Origin: an uncultured Ruegeria sp.
Lineage (GTDB): Bacteria > Pseudomonadota > Alphaproteobacteria > Rhodobacterales > Rhodobacteraceae
Length of the DNA stretch: 64,000 nucleotides
Assembly: GCF_947497005.1 (NCBI RefSeq)
Contig: NZ_CANMFF010000008.1
Coordinates: 1 to 64,000 of the forward strand
Direction: 5' to 3'
Positions 1 to 8,659 of this stretch are shown piece by piece. The notes below the pieces were generated by a model. The model made no database searches. It was given only the letters and a program-made list of their open reading frames with translations, and was not told the origin of the DNA. The translations under genes were made by a program, and so were the position numbers. Numbering within the stretch: the first letter of the stretch is position 1; each line of letters begins with the position of its first letter.

Positions 1-1
1 T

Positions 2-721
2 TTCGCATTCGTTTGCTCCTTCGAAAAGTTGAGCAAACTCTACATCAGAGCGAGGGAAGTTTCGGGGGGCAGGTCAGGCGGTGGAAACTTCAGCCTACGG
101 GCAGTGATGGATTTGATTGATTCACCTGATTGGCTCTCCTTGTCGGGGTCAACCTCAGGATGGGAATTCGGAGAGATTCTCGATGAACTGGGTATCGGGA
201 TAGATGCATATGGACGTTTGAGTGGTGAGTTTAACGTTTCGGGCAGTACCGCGTCTGGCAAAGCGTTTGTGAATTCCATGCGCGGCAATGCTTCTTTGTC
301 GATGTCACAAGGCTATGTCAGCACTAGCCTTCTGGAGTTGGCAGGGCTTGGTATTTTCCCTTGGCTGTTTTCAGAGGAACTCCGTCAAGGTTACACGGAC
401 ATAACATGCGTTGTGGCACCAATTAACATCGATGTCGGCCGGGTAAGCTCAGATTCTATCGTGGTTGAAACGGGTTCTGTTCAATTGGTGGCCAAGGGCC
501 AAGTGGATTGGGTCAAAGATACTATTGCGATCAGGGCAGAACCTCGTCGAGTTGGCAAACCGTTATCCCGTAGCGCGTGGCCGTTTGATGTGGTTGGCCA
601 ACTTTCGTCACCGAAGTTCAAGTTGGATGTGGGTGGATCCAGAAACAAGGCTCCGGAAGGCGCTGATGCGATGCCAGCAGACAGGCAACCGTGCGTGCCA
701 GACATCAATCAACTGCAATAG
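2..721 (+). CDS. AsmA family protein, C-terminal part (5' end outside the window)
   Basis: The frame is open from the first base, so this is the end of a longer gene; a TTG at 29 is not a convincing start. The visible 239 residues read as the C-terminal region of AsmA-like envelope proteins: a segment with LLELAGLGIFPWLFSEE, then TDITCVVAPINI and a repeating beta-strand pattern ending in AEPRRVGKPLS. AsmA-family proteins are large, inner-membrane-anchored proteins linked to envelope lipid transport. The last 30 residues are polar and probably disordered. A convergent gene starts its 3' end 11 bp downstream. The family call rests on remembered motif similarity and the shape of the domain. Confidence 0.7.
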   Translation, partial: FAFVCSFEKLSKLYIRAREVSGGRSGGGNFSLRAVMDLIDSPDWLSLSGSTSGWEFGEILDELGIGIDAYGRLSGEFNVSGSTASGKAFVNSMRGNASLSMSQGYVSTSLLELAGLGIFPWLFSEELRQGYTDITCVVAPINIDVGRVSSDSIVVETGSVQLVAKGQVDWVKDTIAIRAEPRRVGKPLSRSAWPFDVVGQLSSPKFKLDVGGSRNKAPEGADAMPADRQPCVPDINQLQ

Positions 722-732
722 TCGGTCACGAC

Positions 733-1230
733 CTAGTTCTTGAGTGGTTCCGGCTGTGCCGACTGACATGCCAAAACGGCCTCGATGGCTTTAGAGGATC
801 CACTCAGATCGAGTTCTACTTCGGTTCCACTTTCACCACTTATCGTGACGCTTTGGCGTTTCCCGAATTCGGTTACAAACGCAGGGTTGTCGAAAAAGGC
901 ATACCCCCCGGGGACGCCATTCTTAAAAACACCTACGGCTTCGCCTTCAAACTTTGCGTCACCAAAATCGAAGTTCACGATGCCGGTCGACCCGTCCTCA
1001 ATCTGAACCCAGGTCGGATTGTAAGCGGCGAAGAAGCCGCCAGCCTGATTGGGTGCGACGCCAATCTCAACTGTCATGTCGCCTTCGAATAGCTTCCAAG
1101 CGAGACAGCCATTTCCTTTCTCAGGATCGATTAAAATTGTCCAGTCGCCGGACTCACCCCACCGCTCCATACCAGCAGCAAGAGCGGCACCCGCGAAAAG
1201 CACTATTGCGGTCAGCAACCATTTGTTCAT
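733..1230 (-). CDS. Secreted protein of unknown function, IalB-like character
   Basis: A 165-residue protein with an N-terminal signal peptide (MNKWLLTAIVLFAGAALAAG), so probably periplasmic. I chose the ATG at 1230 because GAGGTG lies just upstream and the signal peptide starts there; a longer frame to 1275 only adds basic residues. The body contains a Cys in GNGCLAWKLF and a second near the C-terminus (EAVLACQ), which could form a disulphide, and strand-rich segments such as GGFFAAYNPTW. This layout resembles invasion-associated locus B-type proteins, but that is a weak guess. It is convergent with the AsmA-like gene and divergent from the phospholipase D gene. Confidence 0.6.
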   Translation of the reverse strand: MNKWLLTAIVLFAGAALAAGMERWGESGDWTILIDPEKGNGCLAWKLFEGDMTVEIGVAPNQAGGFFAAYNPTWVQIEDGSTGIVNFDFGDAKFEGEAVGVFKNGVPGGYAFFDNPAFVTEFGKRQSVTISGESGTEVELDLSGSSKAIEAVLACQSAQPEPLKN

Positions 1231-1631
1231 CCGACACCTCAATCTAAACCGAGGTTTCAAAACTCGGCCTGGCAATCACTGAAGAATAGTAAAACAATTT
1301 CAATTGTACGGGGAAAAATTTAACTTTACAGAGTAACTTAGCACCCATGTTGCTGGAATGAAGCGTTCTTTTCCGCGTCTCGACGAGCATCAGTGACTTC
1401 GGTTTTTGCGGTGCACCCGTTCATCAAACTTAAATGCCGGCGATTTTGTTTCCCAGCTTCATCGCAGGATTGCGAATTTTTTAGAGAGTTTTTCTTCTGC
1501 CCGCTTCAGATGATTTGAGTTCAAACGTCACGAGAACATTGCTTGTCGAAATTTTTCCCAACCTATCAGATCATCCTTGAAGTCTCGTCCATATGCATAG
1601 TCACTGAAGGGATGTTGTTGGGAGAATACTA
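1231..1631. other. Intergenic region between divergent genes
   Basis: AT-rich spacer of about 400 bases holding the promoters of the secreted-protein gene (minus) and the phospholipase D gene (plus). I see no convincing ORF, terminator or strong repeat. GGGAGA at about 1620 is the ribosome-binding site of the downstream lipoprotein gene. Confidence 0.5.
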
Positions 1632-3164
1632 ATGAAACCTTGGATAGCCATCGTTCATGTTTGTTTTGCGCTGGCGCTCGCGGCTTGTGCACCCAAGGTC
1701 CGTACTTACGAAAAATCTGTAACTCATGCACAACAACCGCAATTGAACAGTACCCTTGGTCGAGCGGCGAGCAGGCTCGGGAACCCCAAGGATGGACGGT
1801 CAGGGGTCAAATTGATCAGCGACGGCGAGCAAGCGCTTGTCTCAAGGCTTGTGTTGGCGGCAGAAGCCGAACAAACGATTGATGCACAGTACTATCTCTT
1901 GCACAACGACCCTACCGGTCACCTTTTCGCAGCAAGTCTACTGCAAGCCGCAGATCGGGGCGTACGTATCCGGCTTCTTCTGGATGACATGGATACATCC
2001 AGTTATGACGCGATGACAGCTGCGTTGGACCATCATGAAAACATTGAAATCCGCCTTTTTAATCCGTTCTGGAGAGACCAGAGGCTGCTTTTTGCAGGTT
2101 TGACTGATTTCAAACGCATCAACCGCAGAATGCATAACAAGTCCATGACTGCGGACAATGTGTTTACAATTGTGGGAGGGCGCAACATCGGAGCCGAGTA
2201 TTTCCTTGCGAGAGAGGAAATGAACTATGCGGACCTGGATGTTCTTGCCGCCGGACCAGTGGTGAGTGAAGTTTCCCAAAGCTTTGACGCGTATTGGAAC
2301 AGTGAGTTTGCTGTGCCAGCACGTGCGGTCGTTGGTGAACCAGAAGACTTTAGCTTAACCGAAGCACGACAACGGCTTACTGAACTCGTTGAGGAGGCAA
2401 AAAAAACGCAATATGGAGAGGCACTTAGAAAGTCCGCCAAAGAAAATTTCTCCGATGGCGCTTTGACACTTGATTGGGTTTCGGCACGATTGTACGCAGA
2501 TCCACCTTCAAAAGCCGCAGGCAAAGAAAATCCAGATCCCATTCTCGCTTCTCAATTGTTGCCATATTTTGAGAATGCCAAAAGCGAAGTGAATATCGTC
2601 TCTGCATATTTTGTGCCGCGTAATAATGGAGTCAAGTGGATGACAGCGCTGGAAAACCGCGGGGTCGATATCAAAGTTGTCACCAATTCCCTTGCCTCAA
2701 ATGACGTTGCGCCGGTCTATGCGCATTACGCAAAGAAGCGCAGAGCATTACTTCGCGGGGGCGTTGAACTCTACGAGCTACGTCCTGACGCCTATCAAGT
2801 TCAACGCCGCGGCATAAACTGGGCCCACTCACGCTCTGGTTTGCATTCCAAAGCGTTCGCAATCGATGACCGTTACCTGTTCGTCGGATCGTTCAACTGG
2901 GATCCACGGTCAGTAATCATTAACACCGAAATGGGCATTCTCGTCGACTCTCCGACATTAACCACGCACACCATGAGTGCACTGGATCAGGCGCTACCCG
3001 CATATACCTACAGTGTGACGCTGGAGGATGCAGGCCAACTCAAGTGGAGAACGCGAAATGCGGATGGCACTATCAAAGAGTATGACACCGAACCGACTGG
3101 CTCGACCTGGGATCACATCGTTTCAGGGTTTCTGAGTATATTGCCGATTGGCTCGCAATTATAG
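1632..3164 (+). CDS. Phospholipase D family lipoprotein (cardiolipin synthase C-like)
   Basis: A 510-residue phospholipase D superfamily protein with both HKD motifs: H168-N-K170 with D175 (RRMHNKSMTADN), and a second LHSKAFAIDD followed by FVGSFNWDPRS. The two motifs form one active site with a phosphohistidine intermediate. The order and length match ClsC/YmdC-type cardiolipin synthases, which transfer phosphatidyl groups between phospholipids. The N-terminus is a lipoprotein signal with lipobox LAAC (Cys19), so the protein is probably tethered in the periplasm. GGGAGA six bases before the ATG supports the start. It is monocistronic. A secreted nuclease or other phosphodiesterase of the superfamily cannot be excluded. 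Confidence 0.85.
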   Translation: MKPWIAIVHVCFALALAACAPKVRTYEKSVTHAQQPQLNSTLGRAASRLGNPKDGRSGVKLISDGEQALVSRLVLAAEAEQTIDAQYYLLHNDPTGHLFAASLLQAADRGVRIRLLLDDMDTSSYDAMTAALDHHENIEIRLFNPFWRDQRLLFAGLTDFKRINRRMHNKSMTADNVFTIVGGRNIGAEYFLAREEMNYADLDVLAAGPVVSEVSQSFDAYWNSEFAVPARAVVGEPEDFSLTEARQRLTELVEEAKKTQYGEALRKSAKENFSDGALTLDWVSARLYADPPSKAAGKENPDPILASQLLPYFENAKSEVNIVSAYFVPRNNGVKWMTALENRGVDIKVVTNSLASNDVAPVYAHYAKKRRALLRGGVELYELRPDAYQVQRRGINWAHSRSGLHSKAFAIDDRYLFVGSFNWDPRSVIINTEMGILVDSPTLTTHTMSALDQALPAYTYSVTLEDAGQLKWRTRNADGTIKEYDTEPTGSTWDHIVSGFLSILPIGSQL

Positions 3165-3251
3165 TGCCGGTGGATCAATCGGATCAAACCAATCGAAATC
3201 GATACCAAGATTTTCTTGTTATCGTGGAACAACACGTGGCTACTATGGATT

Positions 3252-3660
3252 TCACCTACTCGCTGCTTGCGCCAGTTTTCCGTCCCATTCCTCAGTGGGA
3301 ATCTTGGGACTTGGCGGGTCGGCCATGTAAGACGGTGTCATAATTTGCGTACCGTTCTCGTTGAACACTTCCACGATGTTTTGGTGTAGATCAGACAGAA
3401 TCTTAGGCAAACACGATCCCCGAGACGTGTATGCGTTAATTTAGTAATTGATTGCGTAGTCGGCCAACTGTGTCCAAAGCACAAAAGGTTCCGGGCTTTT
3501 TCTCAATCCCTGTGTGCGATGAGCCGCCTCTATCATCATTGCTGTAATTTTTTTGGCGGCTCCTTGTACCCGATCCCGACCGTTGTGTGAACGACAAGGC
3601 CTCGACCATCGACTTGCCGCAATAGCAAAGTCACTGGCACGGCAACCCGATTGTTTCCGC
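3252..3660 (-). pseudogene. Remnant of an MscS-family mechanosensitive channel (C-terminal part)
   Basis: The minus strand reads as the soluble C-terminal domain of an MscS-like channel in two frames. The first has GRGLVVHTTVGIGYKEPPKK. A run of seven A (3548-3554 on the plus strand) then breaks the frame; one extra A would continue into ITAMMIEAAHRTQGL, then PEPFVLWTQLADY. A TAA at 3441-3443 interrupts NY*INAYT, where the family usually has Glu (GAA to TAA). It goes on through LSDLHQNIVEVFNENG, TQIMTPSYMADPPSPK and a stop at 3252. The membrane part is missing. One frameshift, one nonsense codon and loss of the N-terminus make this a decayed gene. Homology is from remembered family motifs. 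Confidence 0.75.
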
Positions 3661-3730
3661 CCACTCGTCGGTCGACAAGTTGCTTGTGATTAGTTGGGGA
3701 TGTTCTGGCGTCGTTAATTTGCCAACCGAT

Positions 3731-3806
3731 CAAGACCCGCTTCTTGTTATTGCCAATTACAGCGCACTGGCCAATGACAACAATCGGTGTTGCGGAGCGG
3801 GTCTTG
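3731..3806. repeat. Long imperfect inverted repeat
   Basis: Perfect 11-bp outer arms CAAGACCCGCT (3731-3741) and AGCGGGTCTTG (3796-3806), with inner arms TTGTTATTGCCA (3744-3755) and TGGCCAATGACAACAA (3768-3783) that also pair with a few mismatches. The whole could fold into a long hairpin. It lies between the NIPSNAP gene and the MscS remnant. It is not followed by a T-tract, so it is not a typical terminator, and I do not see the integrase core sites of an attC. Confidence 0.5.
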
Positions 3807-3845
3807 TTATCTTCTGTCAGCCCTTCGGCTTGTGGATCCCGGAAT

Positions 3846-4178
3846 TCAGAGGGATACGCCACCGCCGAAACTCTCAAACCCGTTTGTTGTTTCGGTTACA
3901 TCCGCCTCGAAGTGGGCGATCAAGGGCATTACCAAGGGCTCGATATGCTTGTTCCATACGGGTCCTTTGTAGAAACTATCTTTGATCCTGTCTCGTTCCT
4001 CGAGCGACGAGAATGCCCGCATCCAGTGGACTTTGTCTGGATTGTCCAGATCCCGCAAAGGGCCAAAGACCAGCATCCCAGCGTCGCGCAATGCAACACG
4101 GTTCTCTTGTTCAAAGAACTCGATAAACTCCTCGCGACGTCCGGGTTTTAGTGTGTAGCGGCGAACTTCGATAATCAT
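3846..4178 (-). CDS. NIPSNAP family protein
   Basis: A 110-residue protein with the NIPSNAP ferredoxin-like fold pattern: an opening IIEVRRYTLKPGRREEFIEFFE, a central VHWMRAFSSLEERDR and a conserved W in the PVWNKHIEPLV stretch. Such small dimeric alpha-beta barrel proteins often have unknown substrates, and no biochemical role can be assigned here. I place the start at the ATG at 4178, where the family motif begins; an upstream extension to 4247 encodes nothing family-like. Single gene, followed by the inverted repeat at 3731 and the channel remnant. Confidence 0.75.
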   Translation of the reverse strand: MIIEVRRYTLKPGRREEFIEFFEQENRVALRDAGMLVFGPLRDLDNPDKVHWMRAFSSLEERDRIKDSFYKGPVWNKHIEPLVMPLIAHFEADVTETTNGFESFGGGVSL

Positions 4179-4314
4179 GCGTGTAACCTGTTTGCTTAGA
4201 GTATTCTCTTGGGTGAAGCCTGTTGAGACTAATCCTTGCCGTGCCACCTAACGTATCCTTGTTTGATGCAAGAAGCATGGAACACTCCGACTGATGGAAA
4301 TGTGGCGCCACAGA

Positions 4315-4827
4315 TCAACTGCCAACCGTCAGATCATCTAAAGTTCCACCGTCGCGCAGGAAGTCGCTCCAAACCCAGGCCATACGGTCCACAAACCAAA
4401 TCTTGCCGCCCGAGATCACTACTATGCCGAGGCACGTGAAACCTAAGTCGAATGCCCACAGACCATATGCAAATGGCAATAGACCAACGCCGCTGGCAAT
4501 GGCGACCGTATTTGCGACGCGCTTATGATGTTCCGCAACTTTGTCGCGGTGCCGCAGCCAGACACGCTCGCCAAGAACACCCTGTGCGGACCAACTGTCG
4601 AAAGACTCCGGCCGCGAAAAAGCGCGTGGGTTGATCCATATCCAGACAAGAACGATGCCGACCGCAAGCCACGCCCAATAATCAATCCATGCTCTGCTCC
4701 AGATTGCAAACGCCAGAAGAGGCAGGGGTGTCAACACACGGGTCCAAACGGACCAAGGGTTTGCATGTCGCAGCCAAACCTCGTCCTTCATGCCCATAAG
4801 GCGTTCTGAAAATCGAGCTATGTCCAT
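4315..4827 (-). CDS. DUF6653 family membrane protein
   Basis: A 170-residue integral membrane protein of unknown function. The pattern RFSERLMGMKDEVWLRHANPWSVWTR at the start, WINPRAF in the middle, and GGKIWFVDRMAWVW near the end matches DUF6653 as I remember it. About four hydrophobic segments can be seen (two around residues 40-70, two around 115-150). I chose ATG 4827 because AGGAG lies eight bases upstream. It sits alone between the NIPSNAP gene and an alpha/beta hydrolase on the same strand. Confidence 0.7.
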   Translation of the reverse strand: MDIARFSERLMGMKDEVWLRHANPWSVWTRVLTPLPLLAFAIWSRAWIDYWAWLAVGIVLVWIWINPRAFSRPESFDSWSAQGVLGERVWLRHRDKVAEHHKRVANTVAIASGVGLLPFAYGLWAFDLGFTCLGIVVISGGKIWFVDRMAWVWSDFLRDGGTLDDLTVGS

Positions 4828-4907
4828 CTTTGCAACTCCTGGATCCACCTCTCCGAAAATAGGAGGGGTAGGATTGATTGAAGTGTATGACGACGCTGGG
4901 CCGCTCG

Positions 4908-6011
4908 TCAGTTGGTAGGCGTCTGGTTTCTTATTTGAACCAGGGCTTCAGCCCAGGCATTGGGTTGGTCGTACATCACCATATGGGCAGCGCCGTCGAT
5001 ACGGGTAAAACTCTTCGCTGGAGCCTTCAGGTGTTCGTAATATTCCTGTGCCAGATCGGCTGGCGTGTTCTGGTCTTCTGCTCCGGTTATGAAGTGGACC
5101 GGTAGATCCAGGACTGGGTGCGAGGTGAAGAGGTCGTATACACCAACAATCTCAGGCTGTTCAATTGCTGTGCTCGATAGCTCAAGGCCGCGGGGATAGT
5201 TATTAACCTGTGCGTCCGTGTAGTAGGGGCTCTGCCCTTCTAGCACATAAGAGAGATAGCGATCCCATAGCCCTTCGGTGTTAAAGTCTCCTGCACCGTA
5301 TTCTGCCAAAACTTCACGCTGAACAGTGAGATCTGCCTCGTCCAATGAATCGAATGGCTCAATTGCCTTGAGCTTCCGCTGAGTTTCAACATCACCACGA
5401 ACTTTCGCCTGATCCAATACCCACTCAAAACCCATGTTCATACTGCGCACCCACGCGACACGCTCAGACGTTGGGATGAACGCGTGATAGGGAGAACTAT
5501 CCTCTGCGATAGTCATGAAACCCAGCGCGCTGCCCCACGAATGACCGCTCAGAAATATTTTCTCTTGCCTGAAGCGGTCGCGTAGGAGGTTGGTGAGTTG
5601 AAGCGTATCCGCCACCAACTTGGATGGCGTGATGTCCTCTATCGTGAGTTCGTCGTTGAATGAACTTCCGGCTCCACGTTGATCCCAATGGACAACGACA
5701 AAGTTCTCTTCCAACAAGGGCGTGTGGAACAGATCGACCCAGGGCATCACGGCACCACCCGGACCCCCGTGCAAAAATAGCAGGACCGGTTGGGACAAAT
5801 CACAAGTGCGAATAAGTATCGTTTGCTCAATCCCGCCAAGAACAACTATTTCCTGTGAAACGAAGCTTCCGAAACACTCTATAGCTGCAACAACTTCGCC
5901 GCTGCGCGTCACGGTAATTTCTTGACGATCCTGGGCAAATGACCACCCGGCAAAATTGGCGGCACAGAATGTCAACAGTAAGAGACGGCGTTGAAACTTG
6001 AATGAGTACAT
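4908..6011 (-). CDS. Secreted alpha/beta hydrolase, proline iminopeptidase-like (S33 type)
   Basis: A 367-residue alpha/beta hydrolase with an N-terminal signal peptide ending near WSFAQ. The oxyanion-hole motif HGGPGG and the nucleophile elbow GHSWGS are clear, with WDQRGAG between them, and the acid and base are probably in the GAEDQNTPADL and DGAAHMVMYDQP stretches. This arrangement is typical of peptidase family S33, which removes N-terminal proline or hydrolyses related small esters and amides. An exported form is less usual than the cytoplasmic aminopeptidase; a second S33 member without signal peptide lies at 46081-47058. The natural substrate is not predictable. Confidence 0.8.
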   Translation of the reverse strand: MYSFKFQRRLLLLTFCAANFAGWSFAQDRQEITVTRSGEVVAAIECFGSFVSQEIVVLGGIEQTILIRTCDLSQPVLLFLHGGPGGAVMPWVDLFHTPLLEENFVVVHWDQRGAGSSFNDELTIEDITPSKLVADTLQLTNLLRDRFRQEKIFLSGHSWGSALGFMTIAEDSSPYHAFIPTSERVAWVRSMNMGFEWVLDQAKVRGDVETQRKLKAIEPFDSLDEADLTVQREVLAEYGAGDFNTEGLWDRYLSYVLEGQSPYYTDAQVNNYPRGLELSSTAIEQPEIVGVYDLFTSHPVLDLPVHFITGAEDQNTPADLAQEYYEHLKAPAKSFTRIDGAAHMVMYDQPNAWAEALVQIRNQTPTN

Positions 6012-6103
6012 TGTTCGCTGTCCATTGGATTAATGCATTGTGGTGGCGTCTCGAATTCGGTTGCGACCTGAACTCAATATCTCAGATAGAGATTGGGCTC
6101 GCG

Positions 6104-6289
6104 CTAGCCATATTCTGGGAGACCAATATCGCGACACATGTGATTAGATAGGAATGCCAGCTTGCCATGTTTGGGCAAACGCGGGGAAACAGGACCGCCC
6201 ATGAACGCCGGGCGTTTCGAGACCACAAAAGAAAGATAGCCGAGCCAAGCTTTTACTTTAAGTGGTCTTAGGTGTAGCCGCTCATTCAT
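6104..6289 (-). CDS. Small DUF1127-like protein (tentative)
   Basis: A 61-codon frame downstream of the beta-barrel gene. Its C-terminus (LAFLSNHMCRDIGLPEYG) resembles the short arginine-rich DUF1127 proteins, which end in a D-x-x-L-RDIGL type motif. It is basic (several Arg and Lys) as expected for this family. No good ribosome-binding site precedes the ATG at 6289, and the frame continues upstream, so the start is unsure. DUF1127 proteins in related bacteria act in RNA turnover and phosphate uptake, but nothing here shows that. Confidence 0.35.
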   Translation of the reverse strand: MNERLHLRPLKVKAWLGYLSFVVSKRPAFMGGPVSPRLPKHGKLAFLSNHMCRDIGLPEYG

Positions 6290-6338
6290 TAAAGTCGATA
6301 CTTTAGTCACCTGGCGCCTCGTCGAAATTTGAAGGTGG

Positions 6339-6376
6339 TAGAAAAATGGGGAACCGTTTGAAGTCCCCCGCCATTT
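6339..6376 (-). terminator. Possible terminator of the beta-barrel gene
   Basis: Imperfect hairpin with arms AAAATGGGG and CCCCGCCATTTT just beyond the stop of the beta-barrel gene at 6399. On the minus strand the stem ends in TTTTTC. Weak candidate because the loop is long and the stem has a bulge. Confidence 0.35.
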
Positions 6377-6398
6377 TCGAAATCTCGAATGGCTACAG

Positions 6399-6902
6399 CT
6401 AGAACTTGTAGGACACCCGAAGCGCGACAGAGTCAGCCGTGATATCATCACCAGACGTGTCGTACGTGTCTCGTAGGTATTCAAGACCAACCAGAACCCT
6501 GTCCGTCGCGCGATAGGTCACGCCAATACCAGCAGAATAGCCGTCTTCGCTCTTGGATCCGCCATCAATGTTTGCGTAACCAATCACGCCATAAAGGTAT
6601 GTCCGGCCAATTACATGCCCACCTTTGAACTTCAGGCGTACAGTATCGACTTTCTCAGCTTTCCCTCCGGACTCAACTTCAGCGCCCGCGTCATAAGTAA
6701 GTTCACCACCAATTACGTAACCGTCAAAATCGTGAAGGTAACCGGCATGGAGACCCAGGGTTGCATTTCCGTTTTTGTTGTTGCCCTCGGAGACATCGAT
6801 TGTGGATAGCTGCAAGCCCGCATTGAAACCGGTCCAGCTTTCATTTGCCCAGGACAAATTCGGCATCATGGCTGCCAGTGTGATCATCGTGATAGTTTTC
6901 AT
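6399..6902 (-). CDS. Outer-membrane beta-barrel protein, opacity/Omp25-like (paralogue 1)
   Basis: A 167-residue protein with a short signal peptide (to about SWAN) and an alternating strand pattern that ends in a C-terminal Phe (LRVSYKF), the usual signal for outer-membrane assembly. WTGFNAGLQLS at the mature start and GLHAGYLHDFDGYVIGGEL are typical of eight-stranded OmpA/Omp25-like barrels. It shares TVRLKFKGGH, LYGVIGYANIDG and LVGLEYLRDTYD with the gene at 9640, so the two are paralogues. There is no periplasmic OmpA domain. Function may be structural or adhesive, not catalytic. Confidence 0.8.
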   Translation of the reverse strand: MKTITMITLAAMMPNLSWANESWTGFNAGLQLSTIDVSEGNNKNGNATLGLHAGYLHDFDGYVIGGELTYDAGAEVESGGKAEKVDTVRLKFKGGHVIGRTYLYGVIGYANIDGGSKSEDGYSAGIGVTYRATDRVLVGLEYLRDTYDTSGDDITADSVALRVSYKF

Positions 6903-7047
6903 TTAAAAGGTCCGTTCTCTTGATTGTACGGAAAGACCATCTGGTCGCTGGGCATGCATGATGCGCCAGCGGGAGTGATATTCCGTTAGTGGGGGTATTG
7001 GAATTAACGCTTTCCGGTTTCCGTCCAGCGGTGATCCAAAGTCGTGA

Positions 7048-7470
7048 TTACAGGATGGGTTTTGGCTTGCTAGTCATTTGAAGCAGTTTCCCTGATTGGT
7101 CATATCGGGCAGTCACCAGCACCCGGCGCGCATGTGCTACCTCCAGCGGGCCACCAACTACTTCCCAAAGCCCAAAGGTAAAAAGATCCAGTGTTCCGTG
7201 GCCTGCCGCACGGACAAGGTTTGGTTTTGTCCTGGGCTCAACATCATAGATGGCCACCCAGTCTCCATTGGCTTGTTGCCGCAATTCGTCGGGTGAGCCT
7301 AACTGGCGTTCAACATTGAACCGGGTGGCCTCCTGGCTAACGACGCTTAAATCAGGACCATCTCTGCCTGTCGCTGCCATGTTGGCGGCACATCCGCTCA
7401 GAGCGGCACCAAAGATGAGCGCGACGAACCCTGAACGTACAAACTGACCAGAGCTGTCAATGCGTTGCAT
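7048..7470 (-). CDS. Small lipoprotein of unknown function
   Basis: A 140-residue protein with a lipoprotein signal: FVALIFGAALSGCAAN gives lipobox LSGC. I place the start at ATG 7470, preceded by GAAGG; a longer frame to 7746 has no signal-like sequence and is unlikely. The mature part includes EATRFNVERQLGSPDE, which looks like the opening of a SmpA/OmlA-type fold, then VAIYDVEPRTKPN and a glycine-rich hydrophobic stretch LDLFTFGLWEVVGGP. I do not recognise the family. It is divergent from the TetR gene at 7898. Confidence 0.65.
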   Translation of the reverse strand: MQRIDSSGQFVRSGFVALIFGAALSGCAANMAATGRDGPDLSVVSQEATRFNVERQLGSPDELRQQANGDWVAIYDVEPRTKPNLVRAAGHGTLDLFTFGLWEVVGGPLEVAHARRVLVTARYDQSGKLLQMTSKPKPIL

Positions 7471-7839
7471 TGCAAACCTTCGAACTCGACCTGCCTCAAA
7501 AGAAACTGGGTTCTTCTGCCCTATTGATTTATCGGATTTTTTCATAGCCATTCCATATCCTGATTGAATTTCGAGTTGCTTTGGGGGCTTCCGCTTCAGG
7601 CAATTTGTGATCAGAATCCCGAGCAATTCGCGAATACCCGCCAGGCGAGACATTCGACGCAACTCGGATGGTGAAGTAATTCCAAAGACAAGAGCATTCA
7701 TGACATTCGATCCTGCATCGTGAGCACAACTCAACCGGGTCCGCAAAGCACCACCGCTTGCGGAATTAGGCTGCGTAAACGCATCGTTAAATTCGGGTTG
7801 GCAGGTGAATTACATTGCTCTGCCAGGTGAGTCGGGGTA

Positions 7840-7883
7840 CAAACCGACCATGGGTCTGTATTTGCAGACCGCCGGTCGGTTTG
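7840..7883. promoter_or_regulatory. Nested dyad operator before the TetR gene
   Basis: Two concentric inverted repeats: outer arms CAAACCGACC (7840-7849) and GGTCGGTTTG (7874-7883), inner arms GGTCTG (7852-7857) and CAGACC (7865-7870). The centre is the same for both. It ends 14 bases before the ATG of the TetR-family gene, so autorepression is the likely role. The ACCGACC/GGTCGGT half-sites are of the type bound by TetR dimers. Confidence 0.7.
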
Positions 7884-7897
7884 CAAGAGGGAATTGT

Positions 7898-8623
7898 ATG
7901 AAATCTACGAAGCGAAAGAACATGCCACCCGAAGAACGGCGTGCTCAGCTGCTGGGATGCGCGCAGATGTTGTTCTTTTCCAAAGGTTTCGAGGATACGA
8001 CCATACAAGATGTGCTGGATATGGCGAGCGTCTCAAAGGGCGGGTTTTACCATCACTTCAAATCTAAAGACGAGTTGTTGTTCGGCGTATTGGACGGAAT
8101 GGCAGAAGGTGTCTTTTCGCAGATGGCTGTTGTTGCCTCTGATGGGACCTCCTCTGCGCTCGACCTGCTACACAGCTTTATCCACCTGCGAGCCAACTAC
8201 CTACGTGAACATGACTACCCTGGTCAGGTTGAATTTTTCCGGGTCATGAATCAGGACAAAAACATGGTTCTGCTTGAACAGTTCAAGCGCAGGGTCAGAA
8301 CCGGTGCCATGCCTGTACTGGTCAGGATCATTCAGAAAGGCTGTGATGAGGGCACGTTTACCGTTGCGGATGTTGATACTGCCGCAGAACTCATTTTGTT
8401 CCTAAGCACCTTTATTGATCTCGCGCTGTTGCGCGCGATTGAGGCACGGGGAACTGAAACAGCCGATCATGCCGCAGAGAAATTGCAGGCGGCAATCGAC
8501 ATGCAGTTTCTCACACTCGATAGAGTTTTAGGCCTACCTGACGGGACAACGAATTTCGGTTGGCCGGAAGCGGTAGACGTTACAATGGCAACTCAGCCTC
8601 CACTGCCTCCTTCGTCCAATTGA
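7898..8623 (+). CDS. TetR/AcrR family transcriptional regulator
   Basis: A 241-residue regulator with an N-terminal helix-turn-helix: RRAQLLGCAQMLFFSKGFE, then TTIQDVLDMASVSKGGFYHHFKSKDELL, the diagnostic TetR segment. The C-terminal ligand/dimer domain (residues about 75-220) has no identified ligand. The ATG at 7898 is preceded by AGAGGG, and the operator at 7840-7883 sits immediately upstream, which rules out the longer frame beginning at 7805. The phosphotransferase-like gene follows after 36 bp on the same strand and may be controlled with it. The C-terminal 30 residues are low in complexity (TQPPLPPSSN). Confidence 0.85.
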   Translation: MKSTKRKNMPPEERRAQLLGCAQMLFFSKGFEDTTIQDVLDMASVSKGGFYHHFKSKDELLFGVLDGMAEGVFSQMAVVASDGTSSALDLLHSFIHLRANYLREHDYPGQVEFFRVMNQDKNMVLLEQFKRRVRTGAMPVLVRIIQKGCDEGTFTVADVDTAAELILFLSTFIDLALLRAIEARGTETADHAAEKLQAAIDMQFLTLDRVLGLPDGTTNFGWPEAVDVTMATQPPLPPSSN

Positions 8624-8659
8624 TGCAGCTCATAAATTGACCAGACAGGCACCAGACCC

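Noticed and set aside
3731..3806. Integron attC-like site
   Set aside because: Arms lack the R-box core (GTTRRRY) and no integrase or cassette lies nearby.
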